Notes under the pieces: model-generated
Database searches by the model: none
Seen by the model: only the letters and a program-made list of their open reading frames with translations
What the model was told of the DNA's origin: nothing
In this document: positions 45,691 through 54,106 of the stretch, piece by piece
Layout: each line of letters begins with the position of its first letter
Numbering within the stretch: the first letter of the stretch is position 1
Program-made: the position numbers and the translations under genes
Source of the DNA: Alphaproteobacteria bacterium SO-S41
GTDB taxonomy: Bacteria > Pseudomonadota > Alphaproteobacteria > Micropepsales > Micropepsaceae
Reading direction: 5' to 3'
Assembly (NCBI GenBank): GCA_019670725.1
Contig: AP024629.1
Location: 1,426,001-1,490,000, forward strand
DNA: 64,000 bases

Positions 45691-46137
45691 ATGAAGATCC
45701 GCTATTATGTCCTGGCCGCCATCGTGGCCGCAGTGCCGGTCGCGGCGATCGCCCATGACAGTGACGGCGATCGCGGCGGCCATCATCGCCACCACCGCGG
45801 CGACCACGGCCGCGGCGACGGCCCCGGCCGCGCGCTGCTCGACAAGGACGGCAACCTGACGCTCGACGCCGTGAAGACCGCGCAGGCCGCGCGCTTCAAG
45901 GCGCTCGACACCAACGGCGACGGCGCGATCTCGCCGGACGAAATGTCGGCCAAGGCGCTGGAGCGCTTCGCCGCGGCGGACGCGAACAAGGACGGCACCG
46001 TCACCAAGGACGAGCGCAAGACGGCCCGCAAGGAAGCGCGCGCCAAGTGGAAGGAAGCGCATCCGGACCACAACGGCGACGACGCCAAGCCGGCCGAAGT
46101 CCCCGCCGCGCCCGCGCCGACCACGCCGCCGAACTAG
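45691..46137 (+). CDS. Exported EF-hand calcium-binding protein
   Basis: 148 residues from ATG 45691. Signal peptide MKIRYYVLAAIVAAVPVAAI, then a His/Gly-rich stretch (GGHHRHHRGDHGRGDG) that could bind metal, then three EF-hand-like loops: DKDGNLTLDAVK (45-60 region), DTNGDGAISPDE and DANKDGTVTKDE. The C-terminus is Pro/Ala-rich. Likely periplasmic calcium buffer or sensor. Ends in a hairpin terminator. Confidence 0.85.
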   Translation: MKIRYYVLAAIVAAVPVAAIAHDSDGDRGGHHRHHRGDHGRGDGPGRALLDKDGNLTLDAVKTAQAARFKALDTNGDGAISPDEMSAKALERFAAADANKDGTVTKDERKTARKEARAKWKEAHPDHNGDDAKPAEVPAAPAPTTPPN

Positions 46138-46161
46138 GCGCTGTTCGACATCTGACCTGAG

Positions 46162-46186
46162 CGGGGCCGGTCCTGTGCCGGCCCCG
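46162..46186 (+). terminator. Hairpin after the EF-hand gene
   Basis: CGGGGCCGG (46162-46170) pairs with CCGGCCCCG (46178-46186); short TTG follows. Confidence 0.55.
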
Positions 46187-46227
46187 TTGCACTGGCATCG
46201 GCGGCTCGCATGGGTATGGTGCGAGCG

Positions 46228-46890
46228 ATGAGAATCGTCCTTGTTCGCCATGGCCGTCCGGCAATGGGCCGCAGCCGCTGGATCGGCCATGCGGACTTCG
46301 CCACCTATATCGACGACTATCAGGCGGCCGGATTGGATCAGGGCAGCGCGCCGCCCGAGGAATTGCTGGCCGAGGTCAAGGGCATCAAGCGGGTGTTCGC
46401 CAGCGAGCTGCAGCGGTCGATCGACAGCGCGCGTCTACTGCTGCCGAAAGCCGAACTCGTCTCGACGCCGCTCTTTACGGAATCACCGCTCGCATCCCCC
46501 CGCGTTCCCGCGCTGCGTCTGAAAGCGCCGGCCTGGGCGGTGATGTCGCGCATCGCCTGGCATGGCGGATTTCGGCCGGGCATCGAAAGCTACGGCCAGT
46601 CGAAGGTGAGGGCGCGCAAAGCGCTGGAGCTGCTCGTCGCCGAGGCTGAAAAGGAAAACAAGGCGGTGCTGGTGGCGCACGGCTATTTCAACGCGATCCT
46701 CGGACGGGCGCTCGCCCAGCGGGGTTGGCGCAAGGTCCAGGGCGCGCACCGCGTGCGGTACTGGAATGCCGTCATCTACGAACGCGATACGGCGACGCAT
46801 GCGGTGCGCGCGGGCGTCCCGCCGGCGGCCAAGCCCGCCACCCGGATCGGCCGCCTGCGCGAACGCATCCGCCGCAAGAAGGCCGCCTAG
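46228..46890 (+). CDS. Histidine phosphatase family protein (phosphoglycerate mutase-like)
   Basis: 220 residues from ATG 46228 (MRIVLVRHGRPAMG). The RHG catalytic triplet is at 8-10; the second His is in VLVAHGYFNAILG; VFASELQRSIDSARLL fits the usual third motif. Acts on a phosphorylated small molecule or protein, not identified. Its stop overlaps the convergent nitroreductase stop by four bases. Confidence 0.88.
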   Translation: MRIVLVRHGRPAMGRSRWIGHADFATYIDDYQAAGLDQGSAPPEELLAEVKGIKRVFASELQRSIDSARLLLPKAELVSTPLFTESPLASPRVPALRLKAPAWAVMSRIAWHGGFRPGIESYGQSKVRARKALELLVAEAEKENKAVLVAHGYFNAILGRALAQRGWRKVQGAHRVRYWNAVIYERDTATHAVRAGVPPAAKPATRIGRLRERIRRKKAA

Positions 46891-47495
46891 GGCGTCCAGC
46901 GCGTGACAATCGTCTCCAGCGGCGGACGCGGGCGGTCCTCCAGCGGCGCGGCGGGCGTGCCGAGATAGACAAAGCCCGCGACCCTCTCATGCGCGGCGAG
47001 GCCCAGCAGCGGGCGGACCCGCTCGTCATAGGATGGCCACTCCGTCAGCCACGATCCCGTCAGGCCCTGCGCATGGGTCGCCAGCAGCAGGTTCATGCAG
47101 ACCGCGCCGGCGGAGAGGACCTGCTCCCATTCGGGCACCTTGGCGTTGCCTAGGGCGCGGCTGATGACGGCGACGATCGTGGGGGCGCGGAGGAAACGGC
47201 GGCGCTCCAGCTCGACGATCTCAGGGATGGCGGTGGGGTTCGCGGCGGCGAAGAGGGCCGCCAGCTTCTCGCCGAAGGCGGCACGGGCCTCGCCCTCGAA
47301 TACGACGAAGCGCCACGGCGTCAGCTTGCCGTGGTCGGGCACGCGGGTCGCGGCGGTCAGGATGAGTTCAAGCTGGGCCGCATCGGGACCGGGCGCGGTC
47401 ATCGCCTTGGCGGAACCGGAACGGCGCGACAGCAGCAGGCCGAGCGTGCCGGCATCGGTGACATTGAGACGGTCAGGCGGTTGTGGGGTGCTCAT
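46887..47495 (-). CDS. Nitroreductase-family FMN oxidoreductase
   Basis: 202 residues from ATG 47495. RRSGSAKAM (FMN phosphate contact), ATRVPDHGKLTPWRFVVFEG, GAVCMNLLLATHAQGLTGSW and GFVYLGTP are typical of the YdjA-like small nitroreductases. Reduces nitro or other electron-poor compounds with NAD(P)H. Stand-alone gene. Confidence 0.88.
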   Translation of the reverse strand: MSTPQPPDRLNVTDAGTLGLLLSRRSGSAKAMTAPGPDAAQLELILTAATRVPDHGKLTPWRFVVFEGEARAAFGEKLAALFAAANPTAIPEIVELERRRFLRAPTIVAVISRALGNAKVPEWEQVLSAGAVCMNLLLATHAQGLTGSWLTEWPSYDERVRPLLGLAAHERVAGFVYLGTPAAPLEDRPRPPLETIVTRWTP

Positions 47496-47624
47496 GCGCA
47501 CGCCTTGGCATGCAGTGTCAGAAAAGTCCAAATTTCTTGAAATTGTCATGTCATTGCTTGTGGATTTATCAGGAATTGCGGTTATCGTTTGCATTGCAGC
47601 GAAGCATTTGGGCGGGGGCGCTCT

Positions 47625-47792
47625 ATGGGCTGGATTGCGTTGAGTATCCTTCTGGTTGCCGTCTTCGTGATGGCCTCCTTGTCCTCGTACCGGACGCATA
47701 TGTCGCGCCGTAGCAGCAGGCTGGAGACGGCCTTCTTCCGCGCCCGTGGCCAGCGCATGACGACCAACGGCATCCGGTCGGATCGCTTCTAG
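47625..47792 (+). CDS. Small membrane protein, 55 aa
   Basis: ATG 47625 with GGGCGGGGG upstream. One N-terminal membrane span (MGWIALSILLVAVFVMASLS) and a basic tail (HMSRRSSRLETAFFRARGQR). No family recognised. It ends 20 bases before the NUDIX gene on the same strand. Confidence 0.5.
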   Translation: MGWIALSILLVAVFVMASLSSYRTHMSRRSSRLETAFFRARGQRMTTNGIRSDRF

Positions 47793-47812
47793 AGACAACC
47801 GGTTCAAGTCTC

Positions 47813-48409
47813 ATGGTGACCAGACGCGGCCCCATCGCCATCCATGGCGCGCGTGAGGTCTATGACAATCCCTGGATTTCGCTGACCCAGCACGACGTAT
47901 CGGCGGTTTCGACCGGCCGGGCGTTTTCCTACACCGTCGTCCACTTCAAGAAGACCGCGACCGGCGTCGTGCCGCTGCATGACGACGGCACGGTGACGCT
48001 GGTCGGGCAGCACCGCTTTCCCTTCGACGCCTATTCCTGGGAACTGCCGGAAGGCGGGGCGGAGCCTGAGGAAGCGCCGCTCGATGCCATCAAGCGGGAA
48101 CTGGCCGAGGAAGCGGGCCTCGCGGGCGCGGATTGGCGCCAGATCCTGCACATGCACCTCTCCAACTCGGTCACCGACGAAAACTGCTTCGTCTATCTCG
48201 CGACCGGCCTCAGCCCGGCGAGCGCGGAGGCCGACGATACCGAGGATCTGACGATCCGCCGGATGCCCTTCGCGGAGGCGCTGGCCATGTGCGCGGACGG
48301 GCGGATCACCGACGCCATCACCATTTCGGGCCTGATGCGGGTGCATCACATGGCCGTCAGGGGCGAATTGCCCGACGGCCTTAACGACATGATCGCCGAA
48401 AAGCGCTAG
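47813..48409 (+). CDS. NUDIX hydrolase, ADP-ribose pyrophosphatase-like
   Basis: 198 residues. The Nudix box is intact: GGAEPEEAPLDAIKRELAEE plus AGL (Gx5Ex7REUxEExGU). WELPEGG precedes it, as in ADP-ribose and sugar-nucleotide pyrophosphatases. Hydrolyses a nucleoside diphosphate linked to another group. The substrate is a guess from the family. Confidence 0.88.
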   Translation: MVTRRGPIAIHGAREVYDNPWISLTQHDVSAVSTGRAFSYTVVHFKKTATGVVPLHDDGTVTLVGQHRFPFDAYSWELPEGGAEPEEAPLDAIKRELAEEAGLAGADWRQILHMHLSNSVTDENCFVYLATGLSPASAEADDTEDLTIRRMPFAEALAMCADGRITDAITISGLMRVHHMAVRGELPDGLNDMIAEKR

Positions 48410-48458
48410 AATGACGCAGTTTCGGGCCCCTTTCACGGGGGAACCGGACACCCTACAT

Positions 48459-48479
48459 CCCGTTCCATAAGAATACGGG
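48459..48479. promoter_or_regulatory. Inverted repeat upstream of cysE
   Basis: CCCGT-N11-ACGGG, 14 bases before the cysE start and overlapping the ribosome-site region. A possible control site for cysE; weak. Confidence 0.3.
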
Positions 48480-48492
48480 GGAGAGCGCCATC

Positions 48493-49320
48493 ATGTCCGT
48501 CGCCGTCGAACGCATTGCCAATCTCGACCCCGTCTGGTCGAGCCTGCGCGCCGAAGCCGAAAGCATCGCCGTCAGCGAGCCGGCGCTCGCGAGCTTTGTC
48601 CACGGCTCGATCCTCGCCCATGCGCGGCTTGAGGATGCGCTGTCGTTCCATCTGGCGAACAAGCTCGCCAATGCCGACACGTCGGCGATGAAGATCCGCG
48701 ACACGTTCCAGGCCGCCTTCGCCGCCGCGCCGGAGATCGGCCAGGCCGTGCGCGCCGATCTCTCCGCCATTCGCGATCGCGACCCCGCCTCGCGCGGCTT
48801 CGTGCAGCCCTTCCTGTTCTTCAAGGGCTTCCAGGCGCTGCAGTCCTACCGGATCGCGCATTGGCTGTGGAAATCGAACCGCACCTGGATGGCGATGTAT
48901 TTCCAGAACCGCATCTCCGAAGTCTTCGGCGCCGATATCCACCCGGCCGCCCGAATCGGCCGCGGTGTCTTCATCGACCACGCGACGGGCGTGGTGATCG
49001 GCGAGACCGCGGTCGTCGAGGATGACGTCTCGATGCTGCATGGCGTCACACTGGGCGGTTCGGGCAAGGAACGCGGCGATCGTCATCCCAAGGTCCGCAA
49101 GGGCGTGATGATCGGCGCCAGCGCGACCATCCTCGGCAATATCGAGGTCGGCGAATACAGCCGCGTCGGCGCGGGCAGCGTCGTGCTGCAGCCGGTCCCC
49201 GCGAACTGCACGGTCGCCGGCGTCCCCGCCAAGGTCGTGGGCTGCGCCGGCTGCGACAATCCCAGCCACGCGATGAACCAGAACTTCCTGGATCAGATCG
49301 TCTCGGATTTCGATATTTAG
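48493..49320 (+). CDS. cysE: Serine O-acetyltransferase
   Basis: 275 residues. An N-terminal helical domain (LASFVHGSILAHARLEDALS) is followed by a left-handed beta-helix: DIHPAARIGRGVFIDHATGV, VIGETAVVEDDVSMLHGVTL, GGSGKERGDRHPKV, and VGAGSVVL. Makes O-acetylserine from serine and acetyl-CoA, the first step of cysteine synthesis. The C-terminal Ile (SDFDI) fits insertion into CysK to form the cysteine synthase complex. It uses the sulfide derived from the sulfate importer at 27-31 kb. Confidence 0.96.
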   Translation: MSVAVERIANLDPVWSSLRAEAESIAVSEPALASFVHGSILAHARLEDALSFHLANKLANADTSAMKIRDTFQAAFAAAPEIGQAVRADLSAIRDRDPASRGFVQPFLFFKGFQALQSYRIAHWLWKSNRTWMAMYFQNRISEVFGADIHPAARIGRGVFIDHATGVVIGETAVVEDDVSMLHGVTLGGSGKERGDRHPKVRKGVMIGASATILGNIEVGEYSRVGAGSVVLQPVPANCTVAGVPAKVVGCAGCDNPSHAMNQNFLDQIVSDFDI

Positions 49321-49360
49321 GGTTGGCGGTGCGGGGCATAGCGCCCGCCGCTCCAGTGCC

Positions 49361-49467
49361 CGTCATGGTGAGGTGCGGGGCGCGGAACGCGCGCAGCCTC
49401 GAACCACGCACACTGATGCAGCGTGCGTCCTTCGAGACGCGGTCTTCGACCGCTCCTCAGGATGACG
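49361..49467. repeat. Palindromic intergenic repeat (REP-like)
   Basis: The left end CGTCATGGTGAG and right end CTCAGGATGACG are inverted copies with two mismatches, and the inner part (GTCCTTCGAGACGCGGTCTT) is a sequence I know as widely repeated between genes in several alphaproteobacteria. It lies in the gap between cysE and the flavoprotein gene. Probably one of many copies in this genome. Confidence 0.7.
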
Positions 49468-49478
49468 AATAGTGTGCC

Positions 49479-50738
49479 TTACAGCCGATCCTTCAGCGCG
49501 TACCAGGCCATCCCCAGCACCTGTAGCGGCGTGCGCAGCATGCGGCCGCCGGGGAAGGCGTTGTGCTTGAGGCCGGCATAGACGTCGAGCCGGCCTAGCG
49601 TGCCCTGGACGGCTTCCGCCATCAGCTCGCCGGCCTGCGTCGCGAGCGCGACGCCCTGGCCCGAGAAGCCGTGGGCATAGACGATATTGGGCGCGCTCCA
49701 GCCGAAATGCGGCAGACGTGACCGTGTGACGCCGACCGCGCCCCCCCACGCATAGTCCAGCGCGACATCGCGGAGCTGCGGGAAGACGCGGAGCATGGGT
49801 TTGGCAACGAACGCCTTGAGGTCGGCGGGGTAGCGCCGCGTATAGGTTTCGCCGCCGCCGAACAGCAGGCGGTGGTCGGGCGTCACGCGGTAGTAGTCGA
49901 CGACGAACTTGGTGTCGGCGACGGCAGCGCCGGAGGGGATCAGCGCGCGCGCGCGGTCTTCGCCGAGCGGCGCGGTCACGGCGACGAAGCTGTTGATCGG
50001 CAGCGCATAGGCGCCGGCCTTACGGTCGAGATCGGCAAGCCAGGTGTCGCAGGCGAGCACGACGTGCTTCGCGGCGATCGTCCCGGCGGCGGTGCGCACG
50101 CGAACGCCGTCGCTGGTGGAGGTCACGCCGAGGGCGCGCGTGTTCTCATGCAGCGTCGCACCGGCGCTCTCCGCGGCGAGGCCAAGGCCGCGCGCGTAGT
50201 TGAGCGCGTGGAGATGTCCGGCGCCGGAATCGAAGACGCCGCCATAGTAACGCGTGGTCTGGATGCGGCGGGCGATCTCGTCCTTGTCGAGCCAGGTTTC
50301 GATGAAGCCGTAGCGCGCCTGCATGTGCGCGGCATGCGCCTTCAGCGCCTCGGCGTCGCGGCGCTTCCACGCGGCGTGGATGAGCCCGGCGCGCAGATCG
50401 CAGGCGATGGCGTGATCGTAGATCAGGCGGTGGACCAGCGCCTTCGACTGTTCCGCGAGATCCCACAGCTGCCGGGCCGCGGCATCGCCGAGATGGCGTT
50501 CCAGCCAGTCCTGATCCTGGCGCTGGCCGGTATGAAGCTGGCCGCCATTGCGGCCCGAGGCGCCGGAGCCGACGGACGCGGCCTCGATCAGCACGGTCGA
50601 GAGCCCGGCCTTCGCCAGATGCAGGGCGGCTGAAAGGCCGGCATAGCCGCCGCCGACGACGCAGACATCGGCGCGGGTGTCGCCTTTCAAAGGTGGACGT
50701 GCGGGCGCGGGCAGGGCGGTTGCTTCATACCAAGTCAT
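49479..50738 (-). CDS. FAD-dependent oxidoreductase, PuuB/DAO family
   Basis: 419 residues. The N-terminus has the FAD loop VCVVGGGYAGLSAALHLAKA and SVGSGASGRNGGQ (DAO signature); a second strand VKVDYYRVTPDHRLLFGG-like region and PHFGWSAPNIVYAHGFSGQG lie near the C-terminus. Similar to gamma-glutamylputrescine oxidase and other amine/amino-acid oxidases. It may feed amine breakdown together with the class III aminotransferase at 52784, but they are not in one operon. Confidence 0.88.
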   Translation of the reverse strand: MTWYEATALPAPARPPLKGDTRADVCVVGGGYAGLSAALHLAKAGLSTVLIEAASVGSGASGRNGGQLHTGQRQDQDWLERHLGDAAARQLWDLAEQSKALVHRLIYDHAIACDLRAGLIHAAWKRRDAEALKAHAAHMQARYGFIETWLDKDEIARRIQTTRYYGGVFDSGAGHLHALNYARGLGLAAESAGATLHENTRALGVTSTSDGVRVRTAAGTIAAKHVVLACDTWLADLDRKAGAYALPINSFVAVTAPLGEDRARALIPSGAAVADTKFVVDYYRVTPDHRLLFGGGETYTRRYPADLKAFVAKPMLRVFPQLRDVALDYAWGGAVGVTRSRLPHFGWSAPNIVYAHGFSGQGVALATQAGELMAEAVQGTLGRLDVYAGLKHNAFPGGRMLRTPLQVLGMAWYALKDRL

Positions 50739-50834
50739 GTCGGCTACTCTTGACCCGAACCGTCGCGCACGCCAAATGCACCCGCTCTAAAAGGGTCCCC
50801 ACGGCCCGCTTCCAAGAAAGCCAAGGACATCACC

Positions 50835-51050
50835 ATGGACCGCAAGGACATCAGCCGGGTGGAGACCTATCTCCGCACCACGTTCGGCAATGACAAACTC
50901 AACCTGCGTCCGCGCCCCAATCTGAAGGATTCGGTCGAGGTCTATATCGGCTCGGACTTCCTGGGCGTCGTGTCGGAAGACATCGAGGACGGCGAGACCT
51001 CGTACCAGTTCAACATGGCGATCCTGGATATCGACCTGCCGGAAAAGTAG
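50835..51050 (+). CDS. DUF3126 family protein
   Basis: 71 residues (MDRKDISRVETYLRTTFGND; DSVEVYIGSDFLGVVSEDIE). Matches the small alphaproteobacterial DUF3126 family, often found near cysE, as here at about 1.5 kb. Function unknown. A long hairpin follows the stop. Confidence 0.8.
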   Translation: MDRKDISRVETYLRTTFGNDKLNLRPRPNLKDSVEVYIGSDFLGVVSEDIEDGETSYQFNMAILDIDLPEK

Positions 51051-51060
51051 GGGTTGGTTT

Positions 51061-51096
51061 CTTGATCCTCCCCCCGCTGCGCGGGTGAGGATCAAG
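51061..51096. terminator. Long hairpin between convergent genes
   Basis: CTTGATCCTC (51061-51070) pairs with GAGGATCAAG (51087-51096), with an inner CCCGC/GCGGG stem. It separates the DUF3126 gene from the convergent gene at 51102. Confidence 0.7.
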
Positions 51097-51101
51097 AGGC
51101 G

Positions 51102-51833
51102 CTACTTCGCGCCCGGCTCCAGGCGTTTCAGCAGGGCTTTCACGCCGTCGTCGATTTCACTCCACGTGCGCAGCCGCCCGCCGCGGAAGGTGTAGACGAC
51201 GGTGAGGCCATCGCCCCAGGCCATTTCGCGGATGCAGAGCCCGCCAATGTCGTGCTCCTTGTCGTCGGGCGAACAGCGGATGACCGCGAACTCGTTGTCG
51301 GGCAGTTCGCGGGTGAAGATCTGTTCGCCGGCATAGCCGGTATTCTCCGCCATCGGCGTCACGGTCAGGCCGAAATACTCGTAAGGCGGCCGCGCCGGAT
51401 CGGCATTGCGGGCATAGATGCGGTCGAAGCGCTCGCGCTCGCTGAGTTCGGGCGCGCCCGCCTTGAGGATCAGCGCCACCACTGTCGACTGGCGGGTCAC
51501 GTCCTGCAGCGCCTCGGCATCGTCATCCGTGAACCCGTGCATGTCGGGCAGGAAGGCGTCGAGCTCGATCTCGTCCTTGGCGCCGCCGCTGCGCTGGGCG
51601 GGCAGGCGGATATAGTTGGAGGGGATCGCGAAGCGCCGCGCGCCCAGCGTCACCTCGACGGGCGCGGCTTCCGAGGTCGGGCGCACCGAGACGCCGGTGA
51701 GGTCGTCGAGTCCCGGCCCCAGATAGAGAAAGAGGATCACCGCGCCGATCGCCGCGGTGATGCCGAAGAGAATGAGCGGATAGAGCCAGCTCGGACGTTC
51801 TTCGGGCTCGTCGGGACCTTGGGTCTGGCTCAT
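51102..51833 (-). CDS. Membrane-anchored hypothetical protein, 243 aa
   Basis: From ATG 51833 (MSQTQGPDEPEERPSWLYPL); five codons more are open upstream. A single membrane span (LILFGITAAIGAVILFLYLG) is followed by a periplasmic-side globular part: SNYIRLPAQR, VTPMAENTGYAGEQIF, VIRCSPDDKEHDIGGLC with two cysteines. No family recognised. Divergent from the small exported protein at 51939. Confidence 0.7.
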   Translation of the reverse strand: MSQTQGPDEPEERPSWLYPLILFGITAAIGAVILFLYLGPGLDDLTGVSVRPTSEAAPVEVTLGARRFAIPSNYIRLPAQRSGGAKDEIELDAFLPDMHGFTDDDAEALQDVTRQSTVVALILKAGAPELSERERFDRIYARNADPARPPYEYFGLTVTPMAENTGYAGEQIFTRELPDNEFAVIRCSPDDKEHDIGGLCIREMAWGDGLTVVYTFRGGRLRTWSEIDDGVKALLKRLEPGAK

Positions 51834-51938
51834 CGCCGGACCCGGCAAGCGCGCTCGGACGTTTCAAAGCGAGACGCCGTCGCTGGTCCCCGCCTTGCAC
51901 CGGGAAGGGCAAGACGCACCCTGGCTTTGGTTCCGGTC

Positions 51939-52226
51939 ATGAAGACGCCCGTCACTGCACTCATTCTCGCCGCCCTCCTGGGCGGGTCCGCTTTTGCGGC
52001 CGTGAACAAAGACGGCGGCCAGCCCTCCGTCAATCCGTGTGATGCCCGCGACAAGGCCTGTGCTGGTGATGCGCCGCAGGCCGCCGCCGAGCCGCAGGGC
52101 GCGTCGGAGCCCATGGTCATCTTCCTGGACGCCCAGGGCGAGACGCTGGTCCGCATGCCGCTCTCCAAATTCCGCAAGGCGCAGCCCGAGGCAAAGCTTC
52201 CTCCGGGCATCGAAAACCTGCGCTGA
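51939..52226 (+). CDS. Small exported protein, 95 aa
   Basis: ATG 51939. Signal peptide MKTPVTALILAALLGGSAFA. The mature part has two cysteines (NPCDARDKACAG), likely a disulfide, then PMVIFLDAQGETLVRMPLSK. No family recognised. Exported single gene. Confidence 0.65.
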   Translation: MKTPVTALILAALLGGSAFAAVNKDGGQPSVNPCDARDKACAGDAPQAAAEPQGASEPMVIFLDAQGETLVRMPLSKFRKAQPEAKLPPGIENLR

Positions 52227-52307
52227 ATCGTCCCAAAACGGCACAGCCGCAGCGGCGTAATGCGTGCATGCCCTTGAAGCAAAACGACAAAGTCGTGGGG
52301 GCTGAGC

Positions 52308-52628
52308 GTGCGCGAAATCATCTTGCTGGCGTTGATCGTCGCGGCTGGATTCACGGCATCTGGCGTGATCGCCAGTTTCTACATGCTGGTGAGCGGCCAG
52401 CGCGAATACTCACCCAAGGCTGAAACCGAAGCGGGGCGTCTGGCGGCGGTCGGCCTCACCATTTTTACCGGGCCTTCGATCCTCGCCTTCAATGCGCTGC
52501 GGCCCGCGGCCGAGGAGGCGCCGCCCGGCAGCTATCGCGTTCTGGTGCTGATGCTGGTGGCGCTGTGGAGCTATGTGCTCGGCCTGCTCGTGGTCGGCCT
52601 GGCGATTACGATTCCATCGCCTTTTTGA
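52308..52628 (+). CDS. Small membrane protein, 106 aa
   Basis: GTG start 52308 with GTGGGGG upstream. Three probable spans: LLALIVAAGFTASGVIASFY, VGLTIFTGPSILAFNAL and VLMLVALWSYVLGLLVVGLA. No family recognised with confidence. Followed by a regulatory palindrome belonging to the next gene. Confidence 0.65.
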   Translation: MREIILLALIVAAGFTASGVIASFYMLVSGQREYSPKAETEAGRLAAVGLTIFTGPSILAFNALRPAAEEAPPGSYRVLVLMLVALWSYVLGLLVVGLAITIPSPF

Positions 52629-52659
52629 GCCGCGCGTCCTTGATCGGTGCGTTCCTCTA

Positions 52660-52678
52660 ATATAAACACTGTTCATAT
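52660..52678. promoter_or_regulatory. TetR-type operator candidate
   Basis: ATATAAACActgTTCATAT, a near-perfect A+T-rich palindrome 106 bases upstream of the aminotransferase start. Layout fits TetR/AcrR-family sites. No such regulator is in the window. Confidence 0.45.
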
Positions 52679-52783
52679 AAGATGTCCGCTGTTGGGGCGG
52701 GCGGCGCGGCGGTCTAGACTGCCGCGTATCGATGTATTGGCGCGCGGTCCGGGCCGCGACGCAGCCGGAGGCAGATAGCAGAC

Positions 52784-54103
52784 ATGAGCGCGCTTTCCAC
52801 CAACCAGATCGAAGCCTTCTGGCTGCCCTTCACGCCGAACACCGAATTCAAGCGCCGCCCGCGCATCGTCGCGCGCGCCGAGGGCATGTATTACTTCGAC
52901 CAGGATGGCCGCCGGGTGCTCGATGCCGCCGCCGGCCTGTGGTGCGCCAATGCGGGTCACTGCCGCCCCGCCATCGTCAAGGCAATCCAGGAAGCGGCGG
53001 CGACGCTGGACTTCGCACCGAGCTTCCAGTTCGGCCATCCCAAGGCGTTCGAGGCGGCGGCGAAGATCGCGGCGCTGGCGCCGGGCGATCTCAACCATGT
53101 CTTCTTCACGAACTCGGGTTCGGAATCGACCGACACCGCTGTGAAGCTTGCCGTCGCCTATCACCGCGCGCGTGGCGAGGGCACGCGCACGCGGATCATC
53201 GGCCGCGAGCGCGCCTATCACGGCGTCGGCATGGTGGGCATCTCGGCCGGCGGTCTCGTCAACAACAAGAAGTGGTTCAACGCGCTCGCCTTCCCGGCGG
53301 ACCACCTGACCACGACCTATAACCGCAAGGAGCAGGCGTTCACCAACGGTCTGCCCACCTGGGGCGCGCATCTCGCCGACGAGCTGGAGAAGCTCGTCGC
53401 GCTGCACGATGCCTCGACCATCGCGGCGGTCATCGTCGAGCCGATGGCGGGCTCGACCGGCGTGCTGCCGCCGCCCGAAGGCTATCTCAAGCGCCTGCGC
53501 GAGATCGCGACCAAGCACGGCATCCTGCTGATCTTCGACGAGGTCATCACGGGCTTCGGCCGTCTCGGTGCGGCCTTCGCGGCGGAGCGGTTCGGCGTGA
53601 CGCCGGATCTCCTGACCTTCGCGAAGGGCGTAACCTCCGGCGCCGCGCCGATGGGCGGCGTGCTGGTCGACAAGAAGATCTACGACCAGTTCATGACCGG
53701 CCCGGACCATGCGATCGACATGTTCCACGGCTATACCTATTCGGGCCATCCGCTCGCGGCTGCCGCGGCCTGCGCGACGCTGGACCTTTATCGCGACGAA
53801 GGCCTGTTCGAGCGCGCGAAGGAACTGGAAGGCTATTTCGGCGACGCGATCCACAGCCTGAAGGGCAAGCCCTATGTCGCAGACATCCGCAATATCGGCC
53901 TCGCGGCGGCGATCGATCTCGATCCGATCGACGGCGCGGCGGGCAAGCGCGGCTTCGACCTGATGAAGACGATGTTCTTCGACAAGGATGTGATGTTCCG
54001 GGTTGCCGGCGACACGCTCGCCTTCTCGCCGCCGCTGATCGTCGAGAAGACGCATATCGACGAGATGTTCGGCAAGCTGGGCGAGGCGCTGGACGCGCTC
54101 TAA
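52784..54103 (+). CDS. Class III aminotransferase (omega-amino acid:pyruvate type)
   Basis: 439 residues. AAGLWCANAGHCRPAIV, FFTNSGSESTDTAVKLA, ERAYHGVGMVGISAGG, IFDEVITGFGRLG, and the PLP lysine in LTFAKGVTSGAAPMG are those of beta-alanine/omega-amino acid:pyruvate transaminases. Moves an amino group from a terminal amine to pyruvate, giving alanine. With alanine dehydrogenase two genes on, this could release the nitrogen as ammonia. The histidine phosphatase-like gene starts three bases after the stop. Confidence 0.92.
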   Translation: MSALSTNQIEAFWLPFTPNTEFKRRPRIVARAEGMYYFDQDGRRVLDAAAGLWCANAGHCRPAIVKAIQEAAATLDFAPSFQFGHPKAFEAAAKIAALAPGDLNHVFFTNSGSESTDTAVKLAVAYHRARGEGTRTRIIGRERAYHGVGMVGISAGGLVNNKKWFNALAFPADHLTTTYNRKEQAFTNGLPTWGAHLADELEKLVALHDASTIAAVIVEPMAGSTGVLPPPEGYLKRLREIATKHGILLIFDEVITGFGRLGAAFAAERFGVTPDLLTFAKGVTSGAAPMGGVLVDKKIYDQFMTGPDHAIDMFHGYTYSGHPLAAAAACATLDLYRDEGLFERAKELEGYFGDAIHSLKGKPYVADIRNIGLAAAIDLDPIDGAAGKRGFDLMKTMFFDKDVMFRVAGDTLAFSPPLIVEKTHIDEMFGKLGEALDAL

Positions 54104-54106
54104 GGC

